DNA of 64,000 bases from assembly GCA_036250195.1 (NCBI GenBank), contig JAVHZZ010000008.1:2962434-3026433 (forward strand). Reading direction: 5' to 3'. The notes under the pieces are model-generated. The model ran no database searches. It was not told where the DNA came from and saw only the letters and a list, made by a program, of their open reading frames with translations. This DNA is from Mixophyes australis. Lineage: Eukaryota > Chordata > Amphibia > Anura > Limnodynastidae. Shown one piece after another: positions 1 to 12,400 of the stretch. A program made the position numbers and the translations under genes. Position 1 is the first letter of the stretch, and each line of letters begins with the position of its first letter.

Positions 1-353
1 CTACATGGACAATGGTGACACTGACCACTGGTCACTGGTTGTGTGATTCTAATTCCTGGGACTACCAGGCAATGACATGTGGAGGTCTTATAACTTACAT
101 GGTCAACGAGGAACCTCTGGGGGAGCAAAGCTGTCTACCTCCCCCCTGTCTATTCTGTTTGATAAAATCAAGTCTGTCTCTGAAAAATTAAAACGTTTCC
201 TCTGCTCAGCTTCCCAAGAGGTCCTGCAGCAGCTGCTGTCTTTCAATATTATTAAACATCCCAATTAAGTGTCTTTCAAGTGATCATATGACAATATTAT
301 ACTCCATAACTCCCTACAGGTTGAACCAGCACCGCAAGATTTGCCGTACTTAC

Positions 354-543
354 TTTCCATACATTGACACCTGCACTTTGCTAGCAGCCAGAGCGGCGTT
401 GAGGTGGAGGAGCATGGCCTCCTGGGTCAGTATGTTCTCTCCTTCCTTCTTTGGGGTTTGGATGAGCATTTGTGATGTGTAGATGGATTCTTCGCCCAGT
501 TTGTCTTTCGTATACTGTAGCTCCTGGCTGACTCTGCTTCCCG
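354..543 (-). CDS. PTCH2: PTCH2 coding exon 3 (first extracellular loop)
   Basis: The exon is bounded by acceptor CTCTAG|CGG and donor GGAAA|GTAAGT, 190 nt. Joined to the last base of exon 2 it reads [15 protein letters not shown], then [16 protein letters not shown], then [13 protein letters not shown]. This matches the proximal part of patched extracellular loop 1 and has no frame defect. It is easy to miss because the open stretch contains no upstream ATG. Intron 2 (544–9254) is 8.7 kb. Confidence 0.94.
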
Positions 544-3500
544 CTAGAGATGGAGAATAAGAAGGCGTTATAACATCTTTATATTATGGTCTGTACTAAG
601 CAGTGGATCACATAACACTGAACAGCGAAACTGTATGTTACAGACTCTGGATATCACGCACATAAGACAGAACATTCTCTGCCGTCTGGTAGTAACACCA
701 TTAAATGACTTTATGTGGCTTAGGAGGAACGAGTTGGCGTATTGTCACACAGTATCCCCTGGCTTACAGTGGGTTAATATGTGCATGTCATATGGAGTCC
801 TTAGTCTATGGGAACTGCATCGCTGGGGTATTCACCCGGCCGCTTGCGAAGTTTGTGAGGAAGAAAGAAAGTTTCTCGTCATTAGCGCTAATTTGAAGCA
901 GCGCAGCCCATCTGGGCTTCAAAGCCCATTGAGAGAGGGCTGAGGAATTTCAACTCCCTAATTAACCCAGGGAACAGACATGAAAAGAGGAGGCAGTGGG
1001 ACCCGAAGTACAAACTTCAAACGGGGAGGTTGCTGTAAAGATGGGAGGGGGGCTGTGGGAGGACGAGGAAGAAGAGGGACGAGAGGTGACTGTGTGTGTG
1101 TCCCTAAAACAAGCCAGTGGCTGTATTTTGTTATACACGCACCTGTTGGAGACTGTTAGATCACACAGACAACAAAGATAGGGGGGGTGCGGAATACTCG
1201 CTATGTCCGGATGTGCAGGGGGGCACCTACAACAGGGGACAAATCTACAAACTTGTCCCACCCGGAAATTCGGCGTTCCTCACAACAAGGTCCCCTCAAC
1301 CTATATAATAATAGTGGGAGTTTGTAGTAAACTGCAGAACGTTACAACGTTGTCCTGTTCCAGCCATCTCTTGGAAGAAAACTATATTCTGCGGGAAACT
1401 CTATACTTAGAAACCGGGAAAAGCCCCAAAACTAGATGATCTACCCCCCTTCCCCCCACGTAGTTCCCATGCGTTTAGAGTTCATTAAGAAACCCTGTTT
1501 TAGGCTGGTTTTTGCCCCACTAAATATATCCCAGGTACTGCCTCCGAGCGCAACAGACCCCAATACCTTAAACGGAAGAGAGGTCATGGAATAGGCCATT
1601 ATAACCCCCTCAGTGGTCTTATCTATAATAAGGGCCCCAAGTGGGACAAGAAGAGGGTTGTATAGAAGGAAGTGTTCTAGTTACAAGGGGCCCAGGCCTT
1701 ATATCCCCCCCCCTGTCCTGTCTTCTTTCACCCATCTGGACCACCCATAGTGGCAGCTCATCCCTCATCTGCACAGTGTGTGATACAGATGGGTGTTAGA
1801 CCCATCACTTGCTGCAAACACAACCCCCCCCCCCCCCCCCACCCCCGCAAACTCTGCCGTGCAGAGAGCAGGAACCACTGTGAGAGTTCTAAACTGTCCA
1901 AAACTGGAGAAGGAAAGGTCAGAACCCCAGTGACACCCGGACAGAAAGAATCTCTAGGAATAACACCCAGGATTCTGTCCTGTCTGAGCAGAGCAGGGGT
2001 TAATGAGGTCCATTTCCTGCGATACATTGTAACCTCTCTCATTATTCAGCTCTTACATATAGCAGACATTGGACCAGTCTCCATGTTCTATAACTAACAT
2101 CAGTGGAGACAACCAATGGCTGTACATGTGCTGTGGGACTACAAGTCCCAGGTCAGGAGCATTGTGGTACTTGTAGTGCCACAGCAGCTGCAAAGCAACG
2201 AGTTTCCTAACCCCAGCAAAGACAATGCATCTTTTTCATCTACTACCTATTACTCCGGCCTGATCCATGCTGTAGGACCCCACTTAGTGAGGTATCCCTC
2301 ATGCTTTCAATGTTTACACAAAGATCACCTCGTATTAACCATTTATTTGATTAATTAATTCATCTAATGTTTTTAGGGCAACACTGAAAGACAAAGGATA
2401 ATAAGCTGCCCCAAAACTGTACCACAGACTGCCAACAGGGTACCAACTGGGCTCCCAAAGCCAAACAGAAAACAAGTAACAAAAATGTTACTTTATAATG
2501 AATCTCACTTGGCCTATTATCTAATTACCCAGAATCCTCTTGTGCTTCCCAACCACGGATTCATGACATAAAGTTTGAAGCAGCCACTGGGAACAACCAA
2601 CATTTATTTATTTATTTTTTAAAAAAGCAGGCGCAGACAAACGTATTGATGAATGGGCCCTTTACAAGTACTGCAGTGACTGAGAATCTGCCCAGCATCC
2701 CGCAGCCTGGGTGAGCGCAGACTTGGAATGGACGACATTTCCTGAGACAGGAATCAGTCCCACACGCAGACAGCACATGTGTGTACTGTATATTATCCTA
2801 CCAGGGTGTCCTGACTATATATCACACCGTGGAGCTGGTCTTAAAACGGGCAGGTGAGCGTGTTATGTGCGTGAAAACCGACCGCTTTACAACAATTCTG
2901 GGCTTTTGCTGCTGACATTTTCTGAGTCATTAACTCCTTTGTTTCCACAGGGTCCTCGCTGCATAGTTTCGTGGTTAGAGAAAATAAAACAGGGAAAATT
3001 ATACATTCCCAATATTTTTATGCTTAGACTGCACACCACGGCTGCATTAAATCTGTCAATCGCAGCCGCCTGACAAAACAAACAGACGGCATTCCAGTGG
3101 GTTATGTGAGGGGGAGGTGTGGGGTGGAAGGGGTTAAAGAGGGGTTTTTTTTTTGTGTGGGGGTTTTTTTTTTGGGTAGTCTTGTACCCAGTCGTGTTTA
3201 AACAGGAAGTATTCCCACCCTATAGTTAAGTTTTCCTTCAGCAGCAGATGTGATAACAAGCAGCCACACACACTCACTTTCCAGGGCTCTCTGAGGCACT
3301 GCCAGCGGCACACACAACGACTTGGCAGACTGCTTCAGTAAAAGGAAAAAAATATATATATGGCAGCATTAAAAGTCAGGGTAGTAATCGAGTAACTTGT
3401 CCTTCATTCTGGTCATATAGAATCTGCAAATTCATCTGTTACCCTAACCCAAATCCATAAGGATTTAAACTGCTCTCCTAGGAGTAGTGACTACAAACCT

Positions 3501-6500
3501 GTGGCCTGAGGTGGCACAGCGGCAGCCATTTTGAGCCTTGCTTAGCGACTGTTACCTCAGATTTCTTCTGCTATCAATTGATCAAATTAAACTAATTAAG
3601 TACACTACTGATTTCCAATAAGTGTTCAGTGAAGCAAAAGACCAAATAACTCCATTCTACACAGAAAATTTTAAAATGTGCCCGTGTCCTGAGGTGGAGG
3701 CAGCCATTTTGAGGCTGAAGCAATACTGAGCCTATCATCTCACACAGGGGCATGAAGCACGTGGTTCTGGTGAAAACTGGTTCAGCCGCCATGGGTACAT
3801 TCTTTTATTATCTGCATCTGTAGACATCATTGCTGGCTGTCATCTCGCTTGACTAGACCGGGTAAAATTAAATCTCAACCATAAACAACAATGAAACAGC
3901 GCCCCCAGTGGCCACATGTGAGACAACAATTAAACTGCGCCCCCGGGGGCCACATGTGAGACAACAATGAAACAGCGCCCCCGGGGGCCATATGTCAGAT
4001 AGGTCGAATACTCGCAATATGACTAATAAACCACCTCTCAGACATCAGCAGGAGCTCTACAAACGCATGTAGTAATGTTGACACTAAATGCCGAGTAACA
4101 GAACCAGATCTCCGGGACCATCCAACAAAGAATATTTCACTCCCTGCAAGTTTCTACTGACAAAGGCGAAAGATCGATTATCCCATGTGAACATTTTTAA
4201 AACATCCTCCACCTTCCCGGCAAAACTGGGGCCTAATGGTCCGCTGCCAGCCATATTGGTCAAACTATCCATAAACCTTGCTGTAAACACTCCCGAGGCC
4301 TCCGGCACGGCCGTCCAGGTGCTGAGACCCCGTGACGTGTATTAGCCGCTCATCTAAGTGGTCAGTCCAGCACACAACCGGCGTTTATCTGACAGGAAAC
4401 CAGCAATTTGGACTGGACAAGGCCCCACTCACAGGGAAAATCTATATGGGAGGTCGCAGTGCTCAGGAGGTGCTGTGAGATGAGGCGGTGACCCTGGGTT
4501 ACAACGTAACAACAATCATCCTCATTACACAACTTCTGTGCTTTTCTTTTTCCTTTTTTCAGAAATTGGGGCAAGTGAAAGTGGGGTGGATACTAACACA
4601 TCACCCCCGCAGGGTGAGAAAGATATACATCTGCATCGTTAGATTGTGCCAGAGTTTATAAACCGGCTGGATATAAAGGTGCAACAAGAAGTTCTCTAAC
4701 GCAGACTCAGGTTACCTCCCCCAGGGCTGAATTAAATCCTCCTGACGCCATCGCCAGCGCCCCTCCGAGGGGGATCTGCATAAGTGCTCCAAGGACAAGT
4801 CACCTCTAAGTGTTTTGGGGGTGGATTATCTGGATTAAGGAGTGTGTGAAAGGCACCACGTTGCTTAAGAGGGAGTCTCGCGGGGACTCCTGGTTATAGT
4901 CTACCTGCCCCAGACGACACGAAAAGTTTCATGATGCCGAAACTCAAGGAGTTCCACTATTGGCCAATCACAGTTCCTTAAACTACAGACAATTTACATA
5001 AACCCGTTTAAGAAAAACACTTCTCTTACGCCTCCGCTTTCTGTATATTTGTCTCTAACACCCAAACTGGCGCATAATCATGGAGGAGGCGATCGTCTGT
5101 TCAACGAGCTCTCAAACTCCCAGAGAATAACATTAGAAAGTAATTACAATATACATTTTTCTTCTAGGGGAAAAAGAGTTTATAAAACAGAGTCTAAGCT
5201 TTACCATTTGATAAAAGAGGTGGGAACCGTTAATGTCTTTTATGCCTACATGAAATATAGTCTTTTAAATTGTACCTTACGTCCTTTGTAGGCAGTTAAT
5301 CACTTTTAAGGCGGACTATAATCTGGCAACAAGGCCTATACATCAACTAAACTGACCTTCCTGTCAGATCAGACATCCCGCGCTCTGTCATTTAAATAAT
5401 GAGCGCACATTTATTTTATAATCATATTCCACAGCTCCCTGAATCTCCAAGCATGATATTAAGCACCATTAATCAAGGTTACTTGTCAACAGAAACCAGA
5501 GGTGAAGTGATTGATCTGCTCTCATCAGTGGAATCATTTCTGTACAATCTTTATTCTTATGCAGCAAAGATTTTAATCCAAGAACGTTCTAGATCAGATT
5601 AATGCGACCTGTAGCTCTCCGGGTGAGGTGGAACTACAAATCACAGCATGCCCGTAGTTCTGAAAAGCCACAGTTTGCCTATTGTTGATCTAGATAAAAT
5701 CACTATGAAAGATTTGGCTGTGAAACCAGAACACAATGTTTCGGTTTAAACCAAAGTTTTAGTGTTGATGAGGAAACCCAAATTTGCACCAGTAACTTTG
5801 TTATGAAAATAATTTTACACCGTTCATCGCTGAAGGCCTAGGACAAATCCTTGTTTATTGTGGTAGGTTGTTTGCACTCAGTGGGAGTGCAATGCAAAAT
5901 GTGGGAGACTGGAAATGTTTAGCAAAGACTTAGAACTTCAGGCAGAACTGGCAGTGACTTATTCCAGACCAATAGTTTAACCACAGGCTGAAACTTTTTT
6001 TTTCCCACACCCTGTATAAATACTGCAACAGCACTAAAGATACAGCCAAGCGCTGAACCCATAAATACTAGGAGCAGATGCACCGTCCGGCAGACTGAAA
6101 AGGACTTTACCTACTCAGGCTGGGCCTTTTGTGTTCTCCTATGAATGTCCTGCTAGATTGTTCCAGGACAAACAAGACAGAAGGAGAGAAGAACAGAAGA
6201 AGACATCCCCCAACCCTTCCCAGACCCCTTGTACATTGCTTCTGGGCTTCCCCAAACGACAGTACCACCTCATCTGTACGGTGTCTCTTAGTAATAATCT
6301 ATATCATTCTTTTATACACACAGATCAATATAATGCATGGCCAAGTCAGAACGTCCAATCAAAATGATGATTGGGTTGTACTGGGGTAGAAAACAGCGCC
6401 CCCTTCTGTACGGAATGACGTCCAGCTGCAAATAAAAATGCCACATTTTCCAGACGGGTTTGTTGATTGATATATGCCAACCACAGAGAGTTCTGCAGCA

Positions 6501-7497
6501 GCGATCACAAGTCTTTCATTACACATTACTGCCAGCCAGGCTTCGGCCTACACAAACCTGGGAATCTATATCAATTCATCCACTACGGCGTTAACACGCC
6601 GAACGCCCCAGCGCTAAAACTCGTCATACGAAGTCAAAAACTAGTCCTAATTACACGCCATACAAAAAACAAGCACCAAAGTGAGAGTACGAGTAATCAA
6701 CCCTTTATAGAGAGGTGTTGGATCACCTACACGTGGATTATTTGTTTAATTAGACACAAGGGGGGTTTGTGTCATGGTAAAATTATCTGTTCTCTCATTA
6801 GCTAATGTGACAGGTTACTGTTTCCTCACACGTTTCAAGGCTGTCACCCCAGACAGATGTTTACACTTTGTCAGGGCCTAATCTACAATCTGTTCTTTAT
6901 TTTGGAAACTAATTCACTGGAAATTGAAGTTTATATATTCCAGATTCCCTTTAAAAATGTCTCCACTGCTGGGCGATGAGATTAGGCGCTCGCGGTCCTA
7001 ATCCTATCGCCCGGAATGGGAAATTAAAAGCTATCTGAGCACGTTTGTCTACGTATAAAACATTCAGCACATGGCAGACACCCCCCCCCCCCCCTGCACC
7101 CAAATGTCCCAACAAATGTTAGGGTCTTAATAAACTCTTATCAGTCCTGCAATTACTGCAGCTCCTGCCTAACAAACCAGCTTAATTGCTGCATTTATTA
7201 CTCCAGCAGTTTAGGTTTAGATCTTTTAACGATACAACTTCCCTAATGAAACAGCCCTTTATAATCAGCCCAGTAACAGAGAGGTACCGCTGTGTCCCCC
7301 AATGTTCTGGGATCTGCACGTTAGTAAAACTAGTTTGATATTTTTTTACATTTTTTTTTTATACGTTTATTTCCTAAACATGTGACTATATTTATAGTTA
7401 TTATAATGGACCTTTAGGTAGAAGTCGGCATCAGTAAAAGATTAAATAAAAGATTAAATAAAAACATATTTTATATATTTGTTATATTTTCCAGATG

Positions 7498-7569
<72 letters not shown>

Positions 7570-10500
7570 GTTCTTTATGTAGATATATAAAGTACATATA
7601 AGGTATATATGTGGGTTATTTATAACATATATCCCAGTATACGTTCACCAGAGCTCCCATCCCCCTCTCCTTACAAGATACAGCTGCTCACCATCTCTAC
7701 AAGCCTTTTGTGGCCCTCCTATTAGGTCCTAGACCACCCACTACCTATGGTGGCCACCCAAGAACCCTGCACTCCCCCCCCCTTCCTCCTCCTGCTCTTC
7801 CTGCTTACAGAAAGGAGCCTATAAGAAGCCGGATTGCTAATACTTAGTTTGTTGTCTCTGTATATGGTAGTTTTCCTTGTGTCTCCAGCCTGGCTGCTTG
7901 TAAAACTATGGCTCTCCTGTCTGCCTCCCCGGTACCCCCAAAACTGGGGGCGTTAGAGTGACCCAGAGCTCTCTGCAGGCTGATAAACACAATTAGTGCT
8001 AATCTCACAACTCTGCTCTTTTTTCCTTTATCCCTGTTATTTAGATGGAGGGGAGAGGAGGGGGGCGAGCTACGCACAGGGGTCATGGGAGATCTAAAGT
8101 TTAACCTCTGGAAGACCTCGCATATCATAAACTGCCATTTATAATAGGTCAAAATCATAATAATAAAAGGAAAGAAAAATAGAAAACAAAGCACAAAAAA
8201 CTCAACTAAACACAGCAATAACGAGCAATTCCAGATACAAATCAATGCAACATTTAGGAAGTCAGTGGAAATGAAGGAACTATAAGATTACTACAACCAT
8301 CGTCTGTGAATGACAGGAGTGACAATAACTGCATAATACATTGGGACATAAAAATATATATTCAAATACGTTGTGGTGGAATTTCAGCAATTTCAAATAT
8401 GAATGTTTAACGCAGGTTTGTATTAAATATGAATCTATCACATTAGGCAGCTGGATGGACGGCCAGGGCGCTAAGAGGTTCTGCAGCAGCAGAGACATTC
8501 CAGGCTGTTGGAATTTTTGCCTTGCAGGGGGGGGGGGGGGGGGGGGAGGTTGGGATATTGCTCCTGGCTGGATGCAGTGATATATTTTCCCTCCAGCGGG
8601 AGAGTTAATGCATTTTATAGGAACACCTTCTGTTCTGTTTACCGAGGATATTCCTCTTGCAGAACGCTGAATTTTAAACACCGCTGTGCATGCGTTTACT
8701 GGCTAGTTACACAGTACCAGCATGGTACACTGACTATAACACCTCTCTGTTACCCTGTACTCGCCGGTAACACTGGATCTCCTGTACTCTCAATTTTTTT
8801 TTTTTTATATAATATTACACAAAGCTACAAGAAACCACCCATACGAAACGTAGCTTTTCAGCAACAAATCCACACAATAAACGAAACGTCTTAGTTAGCT
8901 GGATGGAACCACAGCACGTCCCAAACACTGATCAGAACTTCCACATTATTGACAATTTTTTTTTATGTTTTTTTTTTTTTTACTGCTGCGAGTTTAACCT
9001 TTATAACTACAACTGGGAGGTCCCATGGAAACACAATGCTTTCTGTGTTGGAACTACAAGTCCCAGCATGTCCTACCATCCTCTGGCCTGCTGGTATTTG
9101 TAGTTCTACAGCCTCTGGAGAGCCACAGGTTGCCTATGGCCGTTTTTAGAACTTTTCCAACAGTACAATCCATAAACAATAATCAAATACACCGCTAATC
9201 ACACATCAAGATGACAGGTAACTCTGACGGAGACAATGTGAGGAGCGGACTCACCTTCCACCCAGAGTCTCTCAATGTCCGTCTCAATAGAGGCCACGCG
9301 CAGGCCCACAGCCAACGCTCCGAACACCAAGAGTCCAACAAACAGGACCTTTCCGCAGTGTCTCTGGATGGAGCAGCCCAGGGAGAATAGGAGAGCCTGG
9401 AACTGGGCCCGCAGCCAGAGAGGGGCCTTCTGACCCACAGCTTTGCCCTGTAAAAAGAAACAGAGTGTCACAAGCCATGTACCATCAATGATTAACACAG
9501 TAGCCCTAAAAATCCCTACTGCTGGCCTTATTTCAAATGTTATGGGACTACAACACTCAGCGTCACAGTGATCATGGGAGTTGTAGTGCAGGGACTAGTG
9601 TAGTCCTACAGTAAGGACTACGGGCTCACAGATTGCTGCCCATACAGGAATCACAACACAGAGACACGGACCATGATGACTTGCGTGTTGTGCCAGGGGA
9701 TAGATTAAGCGCAGATGTTGCTGTACAGGAGCTCCCTAGACCATGTGTCATGTAATGGCCTCTAATTCCTAGCAGGTTGTTGTAAGTTTTACGGGACAGC
9801 TCTTTATAGATATTGCACATGAGCTTTCAAGGCCATAAAAGTCTCTTCTGATGATGTGAAAACCCAGACGACTTATTAAAGAGCCTGCGAGCCCACCTGG
9901 CCTGGCCCCCACTCACAACTGGTCTTCCTGGCAACGTCTGGGTGGGTTTGACAGGTTAACAGGAAGAGAGAGTTAAGGGAAGAGGAAGCGGCAGGAAGGA
10001 AATGAACATTAAAATATTTCAGGGAAGAAATAAAACAAATAACAGAATTATGGCTGAAATTAGAGGGAAGTTTACACTAATGAAAAGGGCGCAGAGGACA
10101 GTGTAGCCGCACATTTTTTTTGTGGCCTAGGACAGTCTGCCAGTCCCCTGTGGCTGGAAAACTGAACTGATGCCAACCACATAGGGACCAGGGAAGGGAC
10201 TGGCATCTTGTGGCAAGGAAACGTTCCCGCCGACTCAGGTGGTCTTGCTTACGCAATGCCCACAAGATTTCCTCCCTCTGACTAATGACAACTCATAGGA
10301 CTGATGAGTACATAAGAGACACACAATCCAAAATCAATAACTGATGTGAAGACCCCCCAACATGATACCCACAGCCTGGAGCTGGCCCTGTTAACTCCTT
10401 CTGTGCCACACTTGGCTGCAACTGGTCTTTATTGTGTGTAAATGGTTACTGTACATCGGTTTCACTCAGGACCAGATGCAGCAGAAGACTGAGCGAATGT

Positions 10501-11695
10501 CCTTTCCAATAAGTGTCAGAGAACGCAGTAATGCAAACTCCTGGATGTGTCACATTCCCTGAATAAAGACATTTTACAGTAGACATAACAATTTTCTTCT
10601 ACGAGAAGGTACCAAGAACCAGCTGTCACATCACTATCTGCTGACAATGTTCTGGCACATCACCAATCCCCAATGTGTACGGCTCCCTGTACCGCTATCA
10701 ACACCATTCACCAAACTGTAGCCCTGCCTGGATTTAGCATGGAGCCCATGCATCTGCTCTCTCCGAATGCACTGCACCTGCAATGCCCACATTAGATTGT
10801 CAGCTTTTAAGGTCACACTCAGGGTGTTCTGTTCATTTCAATGATTCTATTATCTACAGGGCTTACAATGGGGAAATGCGGGGGGGATTTAGGATATGTA
10901 AGCCCCTACAGTCCCATATGTATTATTATTAGGGATAAAAGGGACTTAACTCTTTAATGTCTGTAATGGATACATGTCAGGTTCCAGCACATTCTCCCTC
11001 CACTCACCCCTTATCCATAAATCTAGTCAACAAAAAACAGAGAAGATGCTAAATGAATTTCCCAATGAAACCTGTTCTTCGAGGCAGAGAAACTCAGTTT
11101 CTACATAGAGTTAAAATAAACATAAAACACTATAAAACCAGCATACAATTTAAAACATATAAAAACTGAAAAACAAAAAGTGCAGATTTCTGGCAAGGCA
11201 ATGAATGACTTGTACTATATGTGTAGGATGTATGGAGAGAACATTCTAATACCTGGAATTTTCTAGTGTTTGTATATATTGTCCTAATCTACACTGTGTA
11301 CTAACCAGCTCCAAACATCATCATTCACGACACACAATACAGAGAACATCAGAGTAGATTGTAAGCTCTGGGGCCTCTCAACAGAACTCATGGTCTGAAT
11401 GTGTTCTAAGTCAACTAGGTCTGATACATTGATACCTTGCATTATTTTATTGAATGCCCCATAAATACACAAGCAGATGGCAGTGGCCCCTGGACATGGC
11501 TGGGTAGGGGCCCCGCTGCAGTACCAGAGACACATTGTAACGACTTACCTTGGCGATCTGTTTAAGTGCAAAGGCAGCGTGACAGTAGCTGGGTCTCCGC
11601 AGCAGGTCGGAGCTGGGAGCCAGGTGCGAAGTTTTGTAGCCAGGGGGTAAATCTGCGCAGCCACCTTGCCCCGTGCTGGGGGGAACGGAGGCCAT
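354..11695 (-). CDS. PTCH2: PTCH2, patched-family Hedgehog receptor, 5' part of the gene (coding exons 1–3, partial)
   Basis: Patched proteins are 12-pass membrane receptors that bind Hedgehog ligands and repress Smoothened at the primary cilium. Three coding exons are seen on the minus strand: 11549–11695, 9255–9447 and 354–543 (147, 193 and 190 nt). They join in phase (0, then 1) into 176 codons plus two bases. The exon 2 and 3 sizes equal those I recall for vertebrate PTCH1. The protein starts with a cytoplasmic tail, has a first membrane segment ([16 protein letters not shown]) in exon 2, then the start of the first extracellular loop. Residues such as [18 protein letters not shown] and [17 protein letters not shown] resemble PTCH2 more than PTCH1, and the neighbouring EIF2B3 gene fits the PTCH2 locus. 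The remaining exons (sterol-sensing domain, second loop, C-terminus) lie beyond the left edge. No frame damage is seen. Confidence 0.95.
1739..1747 (+). promoter_or_regulatory. GLI-type site in PTCH2 intron 2
   Basis: An exact GACCACCCA lies in intron 2, about 1.2 kb from exon 3. Intronic GLI sites are known in patched loci. A single 9-mer is weak evidence by itself. Confidence 0.35.
3886..3995 (+). repeat. Three-copy direct repeat, about 39 bp
   Basis: Three copies follow one another, each containing CAGCGCCCCC or TGCGCCCCC, then GGCCACATGTGAGACAACAA. They diverge by a few bases. The third copy degrades at its right end. Confidence 0.85.
7498..7569 (+). repeat. (TA)n microsatellite
   Basis: About 70 bp of alternating TA with a single ACAT interruption, inside PTCH2 intron 2. 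Confidence 0.97.
7732..7740 (+). promoter_or_regulatory. GLI-type site in PTCH2 intron 2
   Basis: A second exact GACCACCCA lies in intron 2, about 1.5 kb from exon 2. It has the same orientation as the sites at 1739 and 12143. Confidence 0.35.
8527..8546 (+). repeat. Poly(G) run
   Basis: About 20 uninterrupted G residues. Open frames reading through it produce polyglycine or polyproline and are artefacts. Confidence 0.95.
9255..9447 (-). CDS. PTCH2: PTCH2 coding exon 2 (first transmembrane segment)
   Basis: The exon is bounded by acceptor TTTTTACAG|GGC and donor GAAG|GTGAGT, 193 nt (64 codons plus 1 base). It encodes [17 protein letters not shown], then [12 protein letters not shown], the first membrane helix [17 protein letters not shown], and the start of the extracellular loop ([10 protein letters not shown]). 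The pattern of Cys and Arg/Lys just before the helix is typical of patched proteins. Confidence 0.96.
9448..11548 (-). other. PTCH2 intron 1, non-coding
   Basis: This is a 2.1-kb intron with GT/AG borders. A fragment of the CTACAAGT-type dispersed repeat lies near 9540–9610. No other element or open frame with recognisable content was seen. Confidence 0.7.
11549..11695 (-). CDS. PTCH2: PTCH2 coding exon 1
   Basis: This exon has 49 codons beginning [10 protein letters not shown] and ending ALKQIAK, followed by the donor AAG|GTAAGT (phase 0). The ATG is favoured because the same frame has a TGA eleven codons upstream and no ATG between. It encodes the cytoplasmic N-terminal motif [18 protein letters not shown], which is characteristic of vertebrate patched exon 1. 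The 5' UTR lies to the right; its start cannot be placed from sequence alone. Confidence 0.93.
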
Positions 11696-12400
11696 TGGGA
11701 TCCTATAGCAAGCAGTAGGGGGGTATCACAACAAGTGGCAGCAACTGCAATTCAGAGGTGTCCTGGGCACAAATCACCAACACAGGCAGCAAATCAACAA
11801 AGTATAATCCATGCAGGAATGAGGTGGGGGCAGCTGGGAGAGGGTTCCATCTAGGTGGGCAAATCCTTATGTCCCGGGGTCTTCATGATTTCCAGTGGCA
11901 AATAGAAGAGACTGTGGGCAGGAAGAGCTCTTGTACCAGGATGATGGGAGAAAGCTCAGTCCTGTGTCTGCCTCTCAGCATCTGTGCTAAAGACTACTCC
12001 TTACACTGCCTGATGAGAGGGAAGGGGAAGGAGGGGGCTGCATGGAAATGTGCTGGACTTCCCATTGGCTGAGGAAGAGGCAAATTACTCTCTAAACAAC
12101 TCCTATTATTAGCTGCTAAGCAACAGCGAGGAGGGAGAGAGAGACCACCCAGACTGCTCTCTCTCAAATCAATGAGGGGACTGAGGGGGGGGTCACACAG
12201 AGAAGCCGCACAACTTTTACAGGAATTCTGCTCCACAGACCTCCAAATGCTACAAATTTCTTACCACCCTGCTCTGTCCAAACAGCCCCCACCCCACCCT
12301 TTCCACATACCCCCTCACCTCTTATTTAGTGGTGCAATGAGACAGACTGCACAGACAGCTGCACCCCGGCTATTGTACTAGGGAGACAAAAACACACACC
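11696..12400 (-). promoter_or_regulatory. PTCH2 5' flank and putative promoter region
   Basis: This is the region immediately upstream of the PTCH2 start codon. It holds an ATTGG (CCAAT on the minus strand) at 12064–12068, the GLI-type site at 12143 and G/C-rich purine tracts. No clear TATA box at a defined start was recognised, so the transcription start is not assigned. Confidence 0.45.
12143..12151 (+). promoter_or_regulatory. GLI-type binding site upstream of PTCH2
   Basis: The sequence GACCACCCA is an exact match to the consensus GLI/Ci site. It lies about 450 bp upstream of the PTCH2 ATG. Patched genes are direct GLI targets in a negative feedback loop, so position and gene agree. Occupancy is inferred, not shown. 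Confidence 0.6.

Larger units (their letters stand above)
544..9254 (-). other. PTCH2 intron 2, non-coding
   Basis: This 8.7-kb intron holds a three-copy repeat at 3886–3995, a (TA)n tract at 7498–7569, homopolymer C and G runs (for example 1825–1840, 7080–7094, 8527–8546), and fragments of a dispersed repeat containing the core CTACAAGTCCCAGCATG near 2130, 5630 and 9050. Several short open frames overlap these runs and look like chance. No other gene was recognised. Confidence 0.7.

Noticed and set aside
1..353. PTCH2 exon 4
   Set aside because: No acceptor plus patched loop sequence was found left of exon 3. It must lie outside the window.
8280..8681. 133-codon minus frame with polyproline
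   Set aside because: It passes through a poly(G/C) run and has no recognisable domain or splice context.
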